DNA of 64,000 bases, taken from Microbulbifer agarilyticus (GTDB lineage Bacteria; Pseudomonadota; Gammaproteobacteria; Pseudomonadales; Cellvibrionaceae). The notes under the pieces are model-generated. The model was not told the origin of the DNA, did no database searches, and saw only the letters and a program-made list of their open reading frames with translations. A program made the translations under genes and the position numbers. Below, piece after piece: positions 8,223 to 18,078 of this stretch (the stretch's first letter is position 1; the number at the start of each line of letters is the position of its first letter). Where the stretch lies: NCBI RefSeq assembly GCF_019800665.1, contig NZ_JAHVKO010000003.1, forward strand, positions 434,001-498,000. The letters run 5' to 3'.

Positions 8223-10106
8223 TTAGTTGAGTGCTGCCTGCCCCGCCGAATCATCCGCAGGCGCGGCCTGACTCAGGCTGCCCCCCTGAGATTCGATCCA
8301 GCGATTCATACGCGCCTCAAGTAAATTGAGCGGCAGTGCACCGGCGCCCAACAGCGCGTCGTGGAACTGGCGAATATCAAAGTTGTTGCCGAGGGCTTCT
8401 TCCGAGCGTGCGCGGATTTCCAGAATCTTCAGCTGTCCCACCTTGTAGGCAAGCGCCTGTCCCGGCCATACAAGGTAGCGATCGATTTCCACCACCACAT
8501 CATGCTCGGGCTTGGCACTGTTATCCATGAAGTAGCGAATGGCTTCGTCGCGGCTCCAACCCAGCTGATGCATACCGGTATCGACTACCAGGCGCACTGC
8601 GCGCCACATATCGTAGGTCAGCGCACCGAACTCACTGTAAGGGTCTTGATACAGGCCCAGGTCATAGCCGAGACTTTCGGAGTAGAGTCCCCAGCCTTCC
8701 ACATAACCGGTGTACATCTTGGTGCGACGCAGCGGGTGAATATCCTGCTGTTCCTGCGCCAGTGCAATTTGCAGGTGGTGCCCGGGGACGGCCTCGTGCA
8801 CGGTCAGCGCTTCCATTTCCCAGATGGGACGGCTTTTCAGGTTGTAGGTATTGGCGAAGAATACCCCGGCGCGCCCGGTTTCCATCGAGCCCGGCTGGTA
8901 ATAGGCGGTGGTCTGGGATTTCTCCGAGTACTCCGGAATCCGTTTAATACCGTAGGGCAATCTTGGCAGCGTGCGGAACAGCACGGGGATTTCACCATCA
9001 ATGCGCTTGGCGATATCCCGATATTGCTTCAGCAGATCTTCACGGGTTGCGTGATAGAACTGCGGGTCGTTGCGCAGGAAATCGGTGAACGCCTTGAAGT
9101 CACCGTCAAAGCCGGTCTTTTCAATAATCGCATCCATCTGTGCGCGAATGCGGCGCACCTCGTTGAGACCGATCTGGTGGATCTCTTCCGGGCTCAGGTC
9201 CGTGGTGGTCTGCTTACGCACCTTGTGCGCGTACCAGCGGATACCGTCGGCGTTTTTGGTGAAGGCCGTTTCGGTGCTCGCCTGCGGGATGTATTCCCGT
9301 TCCATAAATTCGGCGAGTCGCTGCCAGTTTGGCACCAGTGACTTGCGGTAAATATTATGTGCCCGTGCACGCAGTCTATTCTTGCGCGCCTCGGCAATGC
9401 TCGCAGGCATGTTATTAAATGCCTTGAGCAGTGGGCTCCGTGCCGGATCTTGCGGAATCAGTGCGCGAATCTGGCCGGGTAGATCACGCAGGGTGATTTG
9501 CGGTGGCGTGAGCTTCTGCTTCAGGCCAAGCTCCATCAAGATCTTGGTCTGTTCGATCAAGCCCGGCAGTTTGTCGAGTCGTGCGAGAATATTTTCATAG
9601 TCCGCAGCGGTGCGCTTGGGCATTGCATTCAAGACTGCTGGCACACTGCGCTGGATGCCACTCATATGATTGATCGGCAGCAGATGCTCGGGGAACTGGT
9701 AGCCGCGCACCTCTAACAACAGGTCTTGGTACAGCAGCTGATAGTCGAGCTTTTCGCTATCGCTGAGCTTGTCTTCGTTTAGCTGGCGACTGGTAGCCAA
9801 CAGCTTGCGCGTCTGGCCCTTGCGGCGCTCAATACTCTTGAGGGATTGATCGGTCCAGTCGCGCTCCACGCCGGGGTAGCCCTGGTAGGTCGCATTCTCT
9901 GGATAGCTTTCCATGATCCAGCGGTACCGCAGGTCCTGCAGCGCGCTCAGCTTTTCGCTGGCGCCAGTTTTCGGCAGCGCCTTCATGGCTTTGTCGAAGT
10001 CGCGCTTCTCCATTGCTTGCGAGTTTGTGCTGGCAAGTATGATGGCAGCGGATAGTGCGACGAACTTAGGCTTTAAGATATTTTTGACTGCTTGGCTTAA
10101 GGACAT
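8223..10106 (-). CDS. Exported DUF885 family putative metallo-hydrolase
   Basis: A 627-residue exported protein. The N-terminal signal peptide runs to about residue 31 (LSAAIILAS then NSQA). The rest is a DUF885 domain, which contains a thermolysin-like HEAVPGHHLQ motif near residue 454, a second conserved WGLYSESLG near residue 490 and GMHQLGWSRDEA near residue 530. These positions fit a zinc gluzincin-like peptidase. The substrate is not known for most members. It is transcribed alone, convergent with rsgA, and its upstream region carries a nested inverted-repeat element. Confidence 0.85.
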   Translation of the reverse strand: MSLSQAVKNILKPKFVALSAAIILASTNSQAMEKRDFDKAMKALPKTGASEKLSALQDLRYRWIMESYPENATYQGYPGVERDWTDQSLKSIERRKGQTRKLLATSRQLNEDKLSDSEKLDYQLLYQDLLLEVRGYQFPEHLLPINHMSGIQRSVPAVLNAMPKRTAADYENILARLDKLPGLIEQTKILMELGLKQKLTPPQITLRDLPGQIRALIPQDPARSPLLKAFNNMPASIAEARKNRLRARAHNIYRKSLVPNWQRLAEFMEREYIPQASTETAFTKNADGIRWYAHKVRKQTTTDLSPEEIHQIGLNEVRRIRAQMDAIIEKTGFDGDFKAFTDFLRNDPQFYHATREDLLKQYRDIAKRIDGEIPVLFRTLPRLPYGIKRIPEYSEKSQTTAYYQPGSMETGRAGVFFANTYNLKSRPIWEMEALTVHEAVPGHHLQIALAQEQQDIHPLRRTKMYTGYVEGWGLYSESLGYDLGLYQDPYSEFGALTYDMWRAVRLVVDTGMHQLGWSRDEAIRYFMDNSAKPEHDVVVEIDRYLVWPGQALAYKVGQLKILEIRARSEEALGNNFDIRQFHDALLGAGALPLNLLEARMNRWIESQGGSLSQAAPADDSAGQAALN

Positions 10107-10187
10107 TGTACTGCCTGTCTCTTATTGTCTTTGACGTGTTCCACGCGGTAGCTACAGCGCGAAAATATAAGAAGTTAAGACGGGATG

Positions 10188-10281
10188 CAGGGCAACTCTT
10201 TTCGGAAGCGTCGGCGACAGGGACGTCGCCGACGCAGCTTACAGGGATGTATGTACAGCGGTTCCGAAAAGAGTTGCCCTG
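10188..10281. repeat. Nested inverted-repeat element 1
   Basis: A perfect 20-bp inverted repeat (10188-10207 with 10262-10281, arms CAGGGCAACTCTTTTCGGAA) encloses a second perfect 11-bp inverted repeat GCGTCGGCGAC/GTCGCCGACGC (10208-10218 with 10225-10235). The interior also reads ACAGGGATGTATGTACAGCG. The layout looks like an interspersed intergenic repeat rather than a terminator. It lies in the 413-bp gap between the DUF885 gene and dxs. Confidence 0.75.
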
Positions 10282-10346
10282 TGGCCCGGTGCCACTGCGG
10301 TCGTGTCCGAAGCTCTTCATGGGAGCTTTGCTCGACATGCAGTGGC

Positions 10347-10470
10347 GGCCGAGTATCAGGTACGGATTTTCAGGACCGGGCTAGGCGCCCCCCTTAAACC
10401 CATCCGTGGGCGCTTCGGCGCAAACATCCTGTTTGCGACGATCCTGAAAATCCGTACCCGACCCTCGGCC
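10347..10470. repeat. Nested inverted-repeat element 2
   Basis: Outer arms GGCCGAG (10347-10353)/CTCGGCC (10464-10470) and GGTACGGATTTTCAGGA (10359-10375)/TCCTGAAAATCCGTACC (10442-10458) are interrupted by about five unmatched bases. They enclose an inner hairpin CGCAAACA-TCC-TGTTTGCG (10419-10437). It has the same outer-plus-inner design as the element 65 bp away but a different sequence. Confidence 0.7.
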
Positions 10471-10519
10471 TTCGTTTTGAAGTTCTTTGCTTCGTTAGCG
10501 ATTAATGTTGTTGTAACTT

Positions 10520-12451
10520 TTAAATCGCAGCAGCTTGTCCGTTGGACTGCGCCCGATGCATTTGGCTCTGGCGTTCGCGAATTTGTTCTTCGATGCCTTT
10601 GGCGTCGAGACCAATTTCTTTGAGCAGTTTCGGGTGCTTACCGTGCTCAATAATTTTATCGGGCAAGCCCAGTTGCAGAAGCGGTACCGGGATGATGCGC
10701 TGATTCAGGTACTCCGATACCGCACTGCCGGCACCACCAGCGATGGTGTTTTCTTCCAGCGTGACCAGCAAATCGTGGCTGTCCGCCAGTCGGTCGATCA
10801 ACTCCTCGTCCAGCGGTTTCACCCAGCGCATATCTACCAGGGTCGCGCCGAGTTTTTCTGCCGCTTCACGGGCCGGCGCCAACAATGTACCGAAACTCAG
10901 GATGGCCACATTGCTGCCTTCCTGAACAACGCGCCCTTTGCCAACAGGCAGAGCGGTCATGTCTTTTTCAATCTCGATGCCGGGGCCAGTACCGCGCGGG
11001 TAGCGCACGGCGGATGGGCCATTGTGCAGATAAGCGGTGTAGAGCAGCTGGCGGCACTCGTTCTCGTCGGACGGCGCTGCAATGACCAGGTTCGGCAGGC
11101 AGCGCATAAACGTCAGGTCGAAGCTGCCAGCGTGGGTCGGGCCGTCCTCACCGACGAGGCCGGCGCGATCGATGGCAAAGGTCACGTCCAGATCCTGGAT
11201 CGCCACGTCGTGCACCATCTGGTCGTAACCGCGCTGCAGGAAGGTCGAGTAGATCGCCACCACCGGCTTCTGCTCTTCACAGGCGAGACCGGCGGCCAGG
11301 GTCACGGCATGTTGCTCGGCGATGGCCACATCGTGGTAGCGCTCCGGGAAGCGCTCGGCAAATTCCACCATGCCGGAGCCTTCACACATAGCCGGGGTGA
11401 TAGCCACCAGCTTGTCGTCCTGCTCGGCCATATCACACAGCCACTGACCGAAGATGTCCTGGTACTTGGGTCCTTTCTTCTTCGCGGTTGCCGCCGCTTC
11501 GGGCGATACCGCGACCTGCACCTTGGGCTCCGGTTCCAGCTTGTTCAGCGCGTGGTAACCCACCGGGTCTTCTTCCGCGGGGCCAAAGCCCTTGCCCTTG
11601 GTGGTGACTACGTGCAGCAGTTGCGGCCCTGGTTGATTGCGCAGGTTACGCAGGGTGTGCACCAGGTCCTGCATATTGTGGCCGTCCAGCGGGCCCACAT
11701 AGTTAAAGCCCAGCTCTTCAAACAGCGTGCCGGGCGTAATCATGCCTTTTACGTGCTCTTCGGTACGGCGTGCCAGCTGCCATGCCTTGGGGATAGCCGA
11801 CAGGATCTTGCGGCTTCCCTCGCGCATGTTCAGGTACGTCTTACTGGCGAGAATACGCGCGAAGTAGGTGGCGAGGCCGCCCACGTTCTTGGAGATCGAC
11901 ATGCGGTTGTCATTCAGCACCACAAGCATGTCTTTGCCGGTGTGTGCGGCGTGGTTCAGCGCTTCAAATGCCATACCCGCGGTCATGGCGCCATCGCCAA
12001 TCACGGCGACAACCTTGCGCTCATCCGGGGAGCCCAGCGCCATACCCAGTGCGGCACTGATGGAGGTGCTGGAGTGGCCGACGCCGAAGGTGTCGTAAGG
12101 GCTTTCGCTGCGCTTGGGGAAGCCGGACAGGCCGCCCTGCTGGCGCATGCTCAGCATCTGCTCGCGGCGGCCGGTAAGAATCTTGTGTGGATAAGTCTGA
12201 TGGCCCACATCCCACACCACACGGTCTTCCGGGGTGTTGTAGATGTAGTGCAGGGCGACGGTGAGCTCGACCACGCCCAGACCTGCGCCAAAGTGGCCGC
12301 CAGTCTGGCCTACGCAGTAGAGCAGGTATTCACGTAATTCGGTTGCCAATTCTGGCAGTTGTTTTTCCGACAGGGCGCGCAACTGGGCTGGCTCGTCAAT
12401 CTGGTCGAGCAGCGGAGTCTGCGGGCGCTGGCGGGGGATCTCGTCGAACAT
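10520..12451 (-). CDS. dxs: 1-deoxy-D-xylulose-5-phosphate synthase
   Basis: Dxs condenses pyruvate and glyceraldehyde 3-phosphate to start the MEP isoprenoid pathway, using thiamine diphosphate. The ~643-residue length is normal. Visible motifs: [16 protein letters not shown] near residue 80, the ThDP-binding motif [17 protein letters not shown] ending in NDN near residue 152, and [15 protein letters not shown] near residue 430. ATG 12451 after AGGACCC was chosen; a TTG one codon upstream is alternative. Here dxs is separated from its usual partners ispA and xseB by the 8.3-kb antiporter operon on the same strand. Confidence 0.97.
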   Translation of the reverse strand: MFDEIPRQRPQTPLLDQIDEPAQLRALSEKQLPELATELREYLLYCVGQTGGHFGAGLGVVELTVALHYIYNTPEDRVVWDVGHQTYPHKILTGRREQMLSMRQQGGLSGFPKRSESPYDTFGVGHSSTSISAALGMALGSPDERKVVAVIGDGAMTAGMAFEALNHAAHTGKDMLVVLNDNRMSISKNVGGLATYFARILASKTYLNMREGSRKILSAIPKAWQLARRTEEHVKGMITPGTLFEELGFNYVGPLDGHNMQDLVHTLRNLRNQPGPQLLHVVTTKGKGFGPAEEDPVGYHALNKLEPEPKVQVAVSPEAAATAKKKGPKYQDIFGQWLCDMAEQDDKLVAITPAMCEGSGMVEFAERFPERYHDVAIAEQHAVTLAAGLACEEQKPVVAIYSTFLQRGYDQMVHDVAIQDLDVTFAIDRAGLVGEDGPTHAGSFDLTFMRCLPNLVIAAPSDENECRQLLYTAYLHNGPSAVRYPRGTGPGIEIEKDMTALPVGKGRVVQEGSNVAILSFGTLLAPAREAAEKLGATLVDMRWVKPLDEELIDRLADSHDLLVTLEENTIAGGAGSAVSEYLNQRIIPVPLLQLGLPDKIIEHGKHPKLLKEIGLDAKGIEEQIRERQSQMHRAQSNGQAAAI

Positions 12452-12649
12452 CAAGGGTCCTGAATCGGGCAGCCCCAGGCGCCGTACGCTTACGCGAAGT
12501 CGAATCGGCGGCCTAAGGTATCAATTGCAACTGATATAAGAAGGGAATTGTATGCCCCTCGCGGGGAGATTGCATCCTGCGCGGCGCACGGCTCCCCGGT
12601 CAATGCTCAACCCGTTGTCCCGCAGCGCCCGATAGCCCCTTCCATCTCG

Positions 12650-14365
12650 TTAAAGCCACCCCAGTATCAGGTAGATGCCCAGTAACAGCACCACACCGGC
12701 CACCATGCTACCGGTGAGCCAGTTGCGGGCCATGATGCCGTCGGCGCGGTGGTGGCTGGCAACGCCTTCCACCAGGCGCGCTACGCCGCCAACCGCGGCG
12801 CTGCGCAGGCGGTTGTCCAGCGCAAACAGACGGTTGAACAAACCGCGCAGGGCGTCCGGTACCAGCCGGCGGTAAATCCACTCCACGTCCAGGTTCACCG
12901 AGGGCAGCTCCGGTGGGTAAAGGTGGCGCAGGTTCAGCCACACGAATGCGAGTGCGGAGAAGAACAGCAGCTGTAGCTGGGTCAGTACATGGGTGACGTC
13001 GTAGGGGGTATACGAAATCTCGTAAGGCAGCAGGCTATACAGCGCCTGTGGGTAAATACCGATGACCAGGCACAGCGCCGCCGCAATGCTCATGGCAATC
13101 AACATGTTCACCGGCGGTTCGCGTGCCGGCAGCTTGGCGTCGTGAGCGAAGAAGGCGAAGTAGGGGATCTTGATACCCGCGTGGTGGAACACGCCCGCAG
13201 AGGCGAACAGCAGGATCAGCCAAACCCAGTCGTAGCCGTTCTTGATCGCCGCACTCATCACCATGGACTTGCTGACGAAACCGCTGAACAGAGGGAAGGC
13301 CGAGATGGAGGCAGCACCGATGATGCACAGCACCGTGGTTTTGGGCATCTTCTTGTAGAGGCCGCCCAGTTCCGAGCCGTTGATCTTGCCGGTGACATGC
13401 AGCACCGCACCCATGGACATAAACAACAGGCCCTTGAAGATCACATCGTTAAACGCGTGGGCCACGGCGCCATTGATCGCGAGCGAGGTGCCGATACCAA
13501 TGCCCACCACCATAAAGCCCAGCTGGTTGATCAGGCTGTAGGCCAGTACCCGGCGCAGGTCGTTTTCGATCACCGCATAGAAAATCGGGAAGCAGGCCAT
13601 GGTGGCGCCGATGTACACCAGCAGCTCGGTGCCAGGATAGGCGCGGGCCAGTGCATACACCGCCACCTTGGTGGTGAACGCGCTCAGGAATACGGTGCCG
13701 GTGGGGGTGGATTCGGGGTAGGCGTCGGTAAGCCAGTTGTGGAAAAACGGGAAGGCGCACTTGATGCCGAACGCGAGGAAGATCATCCAGCTCGCCGGGT
13801 TGTCGAGGACGTTGCCATCGAGCCCGATCTGACCGAACTCTAGGGTGCCATGAGTCTGGCCGTAAAAGATGATTCCGCCGAGTAGCAGCAACCCGGAGAG
13901 GATGTGCAGGGTGAAGTAGCGCAGCCCCGCTACATAGGCGCGGCCGCTGCGGCGCGCCCACACCAGGAATACCGAGGTCAGCGCCAGCAGTTCCCAGAAA
14001 ATAAACAGGGTCAGCAGGTCGCCGGCAAACACGGCTCCGAGGGCACTGCCGGCATAAAGCATGCTGGCCACCTGTTGCAGGGTGTCGCGCACATGCAGGG
14101 CATAGATTACCGAGATAAGTGCGGCAATATGGAAGAGGTAACCAAATAGCAGGCTCAGCTTATCGGCTTTGAACAGCAGTAAATTGAAATCGAGAATGGC
14201 GTAGTGCCCAAACTCAATAGCTGCACCGCCGGCGCCCAGCAGCCACAAATTGGCGAGGCCAACTACAGGTACCGCGATAAACAGCACCGCGCGCATCCAG
14301 CCGCGCAGAAACAGCCCGAGCGCAGCAGCGATAAAGAACGGAATAAACGGGGCAACTTCAAACAC
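12650..14365 (-). CDS. Mrp/NuoL-M-N-type proton-conducting antiporter subunit (third D-like protein)
   Basis: A 571-residue integral membrane protein of the proton-conducting transporter family shared by Mrp antiporters and complex I. The core helices carry the family Glu/Lys features: LTLFIFWELLALTS near residue 120, FGIKCAFPFFHNWLTDAYPE near residue 199 and LAYSLINQLGFMVVG near residue 274. A long C-terminal part (from about residue 470) with amphipathic WIYRRLVPDALRGLFNR ends in one more membrane helix. It is the last gene of the operon, overlapping the preceding small gene by 8 bp. It is one of three D-like subunits and may take the place of MrpA. Ion specificity cannot be read from sequence. 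Confidence 0.85.
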   Translation of the reverse strand: MFEVAPFIPFFIAAALGLFLRGWMRAVLFIAVPVVGLANLWLLGAGGAAIEFGHYAILDFNLLLFKADKLSLLFGYLFHIAALISVIYALHVRDTLQQVASMLYAGSALGAVFAGDLLTLFIFWELLALTSVFLVWARRSGRAYVAGLRYFTLHILSGLLLLGGIIFYGQTHGTLEFGQIGLDGNVLDNPASWMIFLAFGIKCAFPFFHNWLTDAYPESTPTGTVFLSAFTTKVAVYALARAYPGTELLVYIGATMACFPIFYAVIENDLRRVLAYSLINQLGFMVVGIGIGTSLAINGAVAHAFNDVIFKGLLFMSMGAVLHVTGKINGSELGGLYKKMPKTTVLCIIGAASISAFPLFSGFVSKSMVMSAAIKNGYDWVWLILLFASAGVFHHAGIKIPYFAFFAHDAKLPAREPPVNMLIAMSIAAALCLVIGIYPQALYSLLPYEISYTPYDVTHVLTQLQLLFFSALAFVWLNLRHLYPPELPSVNLDVEWIYRRLVPDALRGLFNRLFALDNRLRSAAVGGVARLVEGVASHHRADGIMARNWLTGSMVAGVVLLLGIYLILGWL

Positions 14366-14705
14366 GCTGATGCCCTCCGCTCACAGAGGTGTTGGTGTCT
14401 TCATGCGATAACGCATCAATGCCATCACTGTCATCGTTGTTGAGGTCGGTCAGTTCCCGCTTGTCGTAATAGTCTTCCGGGCGCATCAGGAAGGTACGCA
14501 TCCATTTCGCTGCAAATACCAGAATCACACAGCCGACAAAGCCGTAGATGGGATAGAAGCCGGGCAGGCCCTCAAAGCGGAACTCTGTGTGGCGATGCAC
14601 GACAAAATCCGCCGCAAACAGCAGGGCACAGATAACGTAGAACACCCGCAACATATTGTGGATGTTGTTTGGATTGTCGAAGAAATCCTGTTTTTCACCA
14701 CTCAT
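14358..14705 (-). CDS. Small two-helix membrane protein of the antiporter operon
   Basis: A 115-residue protein with two predicted membrane segments (about residues 20-37 and 49-67) and an acidic, Asp-rich C-terminal tail. I do not recognise a named family. Its position, 1 bp after one D-like antiporter gene and overlapping the next by 8 bp, shows tight translational coupling and suggests an accessory subunit of the same complex. The HRHTEFRFEGLPGFYPIYGF segment between helices may be a conserved re-entrant or periplasmic loop. Function is inferred from context only. Confidence 0.7.
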   Translation of the reverse strand: MSGEKQDFFDNPNNIHNMLRVFYVICALLFAADFVVHRHTEFRFEGLPGFYPIYGFVGCVILVFAAKWMRTFLMRPEDYYDKRELTDLNNDDSDGIDALSHEDTNTSVSGGHQRV

Positions 14706-14706
14706 A

Positions 14707-16185
14707 TCAGATTCCGGCTTTGATTAGCTGATAGAACGCATCGGGGAACAGCAGCAAGTAAATACAGCCCGCCGCAGTGATACCAAGGGCGATCAGGGAG
14801 GGCAGCGGAGCCTCCTTGATGGCGCTGGTTGCGGCTGCATCAGGGTCGCCAGTTACTTCCTGGTCACCACGGGAGAAAAATGCACGCAGCGGGATTGGCA
14901 ACAAATAAGCGATACTGAGCAGCGAGCTGATCATCAGTAGCCCCATCAGAATCCATTGCTGCGCTTCAAAAGTCCCCAGCATCAGATACCACTTGCTCCA
15001 GGTACCGCCGGTGGGCGGAATGCCGATAATGCACAGGCTGGCTACCAAGAACGCGGTCATGGTTACCGGCATTTGCCGACCCAGTCCGCGCAGCTGGTGC
15101 ACTTCGGTTTTGTGTGCCGCCACCAGAATCGCGCCCGCGCAGAAGAACAGAGTGATCTTGCCGAAGGCGTGCATCACGATATGCAGCGCACTGCCGGTCA
15201 TCCCCGCACTGGTAGCGAGCAGAGCGCCCAGGGTGATGTAACCCAGCTGGCTCACGGTGGAATAGGCCAGGCGCTTTTTCAGGTTCTGCTGGCGCAGGGC
15301 AATGATCGACGCGAGCAGGATGGAAACGCCAGCCAGATACAGCAACCATTCGGTAGCGGGGATCGTCTTGAGCGTGTCAATCCCAAAAATCAGCAGGCAG
15401 ATTTTAAGCAGTACAAACACACCGGCTTTTACCACGGCCACTGCGTGCAGCAGCGCACTTACCGGGGTCGGCGCCACCATGGCCGCGGGCAGCCAGCGAT
15501 GGAACGGCATGATGGCCGCCTTGCCGACACCGAACACAAACAGCACTAGCAGTACGGATAGCAGCGTAAGCGAGGTGCCGGGTGAGAAAACACCACCCTC
15601 GGTGAACGAAAGGGTACCGGCCAGCAACCAGGTGGCGATGATCGCCAGCAGGAAAAAGCCCACCGAGGTGCCCAGCAAGATACCCAGGTAAACACGCCCC
15701 CCGGCACGAGCCTTGTCGGTGCCCGCATGGGTGACCAGCGGATAGGTGCACAGGGTCAGTACTTCATAAAAAATAAACAGGGTGAACAGGTTTTCCGCGA
15801 AGGCGATACCCATCACCGCGCCGATGGAAACCGCAAATAGGCTGAAAAAACGTGCCTGATTTTTTTCACCGTGCCCACGCATATAACCAATGGCATAGAG
15901 GGTGGTGATGATCCACAGGAAACTCGCCACCAACGCGAACATCAGGCCGAGTGGCTCCACCCGGAATGACAGCGCCAGCCCCGGCAGAACATCCAGCCAG
16001 TAGGCGGCAATTACCTGGCCGTCCAGCATGGGCTGATACAACTGGGTAACGGTGAAAAACAGGGTGCTTGCGGCAATTAATGAAATCGCTTCACGCACAT
16101 TTTCCCAGCGGGCGGTGAGTTGAATGCCCACCAGTGCCAGTACCGGAATAAGCAGGGTCAGTTGCAGCAGGTTGGATGTATTCAT
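14707..16185 (-). CDS. Mrp/NuoM-type proton-conducting antiporter subunit (second D-like protein)
   Basis: A 492-residue membrane protein with about 14 helices of the proton-conducting transporter family. Motifs: LFTLFIFYEVLTLCTYPLV near residue 130 (conserved Glu), KAAIMPFHRWLPAAMVAPTP near residue 222 (conserved Lys), and KKRLAYSTVSQLGYI near residue 306. It overlaps the upstream mnhD-like gene by 4 bp (ATGA) and precedes the small two-helix gene by 1 bp. Together with the first and third D-like genes it makes an antiporter set with three channel subunits. Likely role: coupled Na+ (or K+)/H+ exchange in the inner membrane. Confidence 0.85.
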   Translation of the reverse strand: MNTSNLLQLTLLIPVLALVGIQLTARWENVREAISLIAASTLFFTVTQLYQPMLDGQVIAAYWLDVLPGLALSFRVEPLGLMFALVASFLWIITTLYAIGYMRGHGEKNQARFFSLFAVSIGAVMGIAFAENLFTLFIFYEVLTLCTYPLVTHAGTDKARAGGRVYLGILLGTSVGFFLLAIIATWLLAGTLSFTEGGVFSPGTSLTLLSVLLVLFVFGVGKAAIMPFHRWLPAAMVAPTPVSALLHAVAVVKAGVFVLLKICLLIFGIDTLKTIPATEWLLYLAGVSILLASIIALRQQNLKKRLAYSTVSQLGYITLGALLATSAGMTGSALHIVMHAFGKITLFFCAGAILVAAHKTEVHQLRGLGRQMPVTMTAFLVASLCIIGIPPTGGTWSKWYLMLGTFEAQQWILMGLLMISSLLSIAYLLPIPLRAFFSRGDQEVTGDPDAAATSAIKEAPLPSLIALGITAAGCIYLLLFPDAFYQLIKAGI

Positions 16186-17669
16186 TGCGCGCCACCTCCC
16201 AGCAGGAATTGTGAGGCTGCCGCACTCACTTCAACCGGCAGGCGGGTGTCGATGCCGAAATAGATATTTGCCGCGATCAATAGCCAGGCAGGGAGCAGAA
16301 TGCCCAGGGGCGCTTCCCGTTTCGCCGTCGCACCGTCATTAATTTCGGGAGCCTGAAAATAGGCCGCTTCCACCAGTTTCCAGATATAGGCCACCGCCAG
16401 GAGCGAGCCGAGTATCACCAGTACCGCCACTCCCCAGAACTGCTGTTCGATGGCTGCGGCAATCAGGTACCACTTGCTGACAAAACCTACGGTTAATGGC
16501 ATGCCGATCAGGCTGATACCACCGACCACGATGGCGGCCATAGTCCAGGGCATGGTGCGGCCAAGGCCGCGGAAGTGTTCAATGCGACAGCCGCCCAGTT
16601 GATAGACCAGCCCCGCCAGTGCCAAAAACAGTCCACCTTTCATCAATGCATGATTGAACAGGTGTAACAGTGTGGCCTGCAGCGCGGTGGCGGTACCGAT
16701 GCCGATACCCACAACCATGTAGCCGATCTGGGCCACGCTGGAGAACGCCAGCATGCGTTTGATGTTGGCCTGATAGATGGCAACGATCGACGCGGCAAAC
16801 ACGCCCACCAGGCCGAGCCCAATCAGCAGGGTATCCAGCGGCAGGTGCGACAGTGAAAAGTCCACCCCGAACACGGTAAAGGTAAAGCGCAGTAACAGGT
16901 AAAGCGCGACCTTGGTGGCGGTTGCGGCGAGAAACGCGGTAACAATGGATGGTGCACAGCTGTAGGCGTTCGGCAGCCACAGGTGCAGCGGGAACAGCGC
17001 CAGCTTCAGGCAGATACCTACAAAAATAAATGCAAAGGCGGCGAGCACCGTGGTGGACTCACTGAGTGGCGGAATACGTGCAGCCAGATCCGCCATATTC
17101 AGGGTGCCGGTCATCATGTACAGGAAGCCGATACCGATCAGGATAAAGGTGGCCCCGATGGTACCCATGATCAGATACTGGAATGCCGCCCACAATGCGC
17201 GCCGGTCTTTGCCCAGCGCGATTAGCGCGTAGGTAGACAGGGAAGAAATTTCCAGGAAAACGAATACGTTAAATGCATCGCCGGTAGCCACAATGCCGAG
17301 CAGGCCGGCAAAACATAGCAGGTACAGTGCGTAAAAGACGGTCTGCTTGGTGGGCTCGAGTTCCTTTTGCACACTGGTGTGGGCTGCACTCAACACCACA
17401 CTGCTGAGCGCGGTGACAATAAACAACACCCAGGCATTCAACAGGTCAATGCGGTATTCGATTCCCCAGGGGGCTTTCCAGCCGCCCAGCTCATAGGTGA
17501 TCGGGCCAGTGGCATACACCTGTTGCAGCAGCAACACGCTTACCACCAGCGCCGCAACACTGACGGCCAGGGTAAACAGCCACACCAGTGTGGCCTTGCG
17601 AATCAGCAGGCAAGACGGTGCCGCCATTAGCGGCAGGATTACCTGCAAAATAGGAAGATGTGCCAGCAT
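16182..17669 (-). CDS. mnhD: Na+/H+ antiporter subunit D
   Basis: A 495-residue MrpD/MnhD homologue. It shows the family helices VFVFLEISSLSTYALIALG near residue 134, LKLALFPLHLWLPNAYSCAP near residue 221 with the key Lys and His, and IKRMLAFSSVAQIGYMVVG near residue 311. It directly follows mnhC (3 bp gap), which is the canonical C-D order in Mrp operons. Of the three D-like proteins this one is the closest to true MrpD by position and length. It probably forms one of the ion-translocating subunits in the membrane complex. Confidence 0.9.
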   Translation of the reverse strand: MLAHLPILQVILPLMAAPSCLLIRKATLVWLFTLAVSVAALVVSVLLLQQVYATGPITYELGGWKAPWGIEYRIDLLNAWVLFIVTALSSVVLSAAHTSVQKELEPTKQTVFYALYLLCFAGLLGIVATGDAFNVFVFLEISSLSTYALIALGKDRRALWAAFQYLIMGTIGATFILIGIGFLYMMTGTLNMADLAARIPPLSESTTVLAAFAFIFVGICLKLALFPLHLWLPNAYSCAPSIVTAFLAATATKVALYLLLRFTFTVFGVDFSLSHLPLDTLLIGLGLVGVFAASIVAIYQANIKRMLAFSSVAQIGYMVVGIGIGTATALQATLLHLFNHALMKGGLFLALAGLVYQLGGCRIEHFRGLGRTMPWTMAAIVVGGISLIGMPLTVGFVSKWYLIAAAIEQQFWGVAVLVILGSLLAVAYIWKLVEAAYFQAPEINDGATAKREAPLGILLPAWLLIAANIYFGIDTRLPVEVSAAASQFLLGGGAQ

Positions 17670-17672
17670 GGT

Positions 17673-18077
17673 TTACTTCTCCTTACCGGCTGGAGCTTGA
17701 GACGTGACTTCGGCCGAGGCCGGTTCCTGCAGTGCTTCCGCGGCCTGGATATCCCGTTCCTCGATGGAGCCATAGGCGCGCTTGATGCGAATGGTGAGCG
17801 CCAGCGCCAATGCCGTGGTAGCAATCCCCACCACAATGGCGGTGAGAATTAATACGTGGGGAAGCGGGTTAGAGTAGAGGGTTTCGCCCTCACTCAGAAT
17901 CGGCGCGCCGCCGCCATCCACCTTGCCCACACTGATGTAAAAAATAAAAACCGAGGTCTGAAAAATATTCAGGCCAATGATCTTTTTCACCAGGTTGCCT
18001 TGGGCGATGACCATATACAGGCCGATCATCATCAATGCGATAACGATCCAGTAGTTGTAGTGCGATGCCAGTAACAC
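17673..18077 (-). CDS. mnhC: Na+/H+ antiporter subunit C (NuoK-like)
   Basis: A ~134-residue NuoK/MnhC-like protein with three membrane helices: YWIVIALMMIGLYMVIAQG, LVKKIIGLNIFQTSVFIFYI with the conserved Lys, and LPHVLILTAIVVGIATTALA. A charged tail rich in Glu and Ala follows. I chose GTG 18077, since the longer reading frame begins well inside the upstream gene and adds a non-family hydrophilic segment. The gene begins 2 bp before the stop of the upstream subunit-B gene, so translation is coupled. Confidence 0.88.
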   Translation of the reverse strand: MLLASHYNYWIVIALMMIGLYMVIAQGNLVKKIIGLNIFQTSVFIFYISVGKVDGGGAPILSEGETLYSNPLPHVLILTAIVVGIATTALALALTIRIKRAYGSIEERDIQAAEALQEPASAEVTSQAPAGKEK

Positions 18078-18078
18078 C

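Noticed and set aside
10535-12337. 600-codon plus-strand frame across dxs
   Set aside because: Antisense to dxs, whose motifs are all intact; no homology signal.
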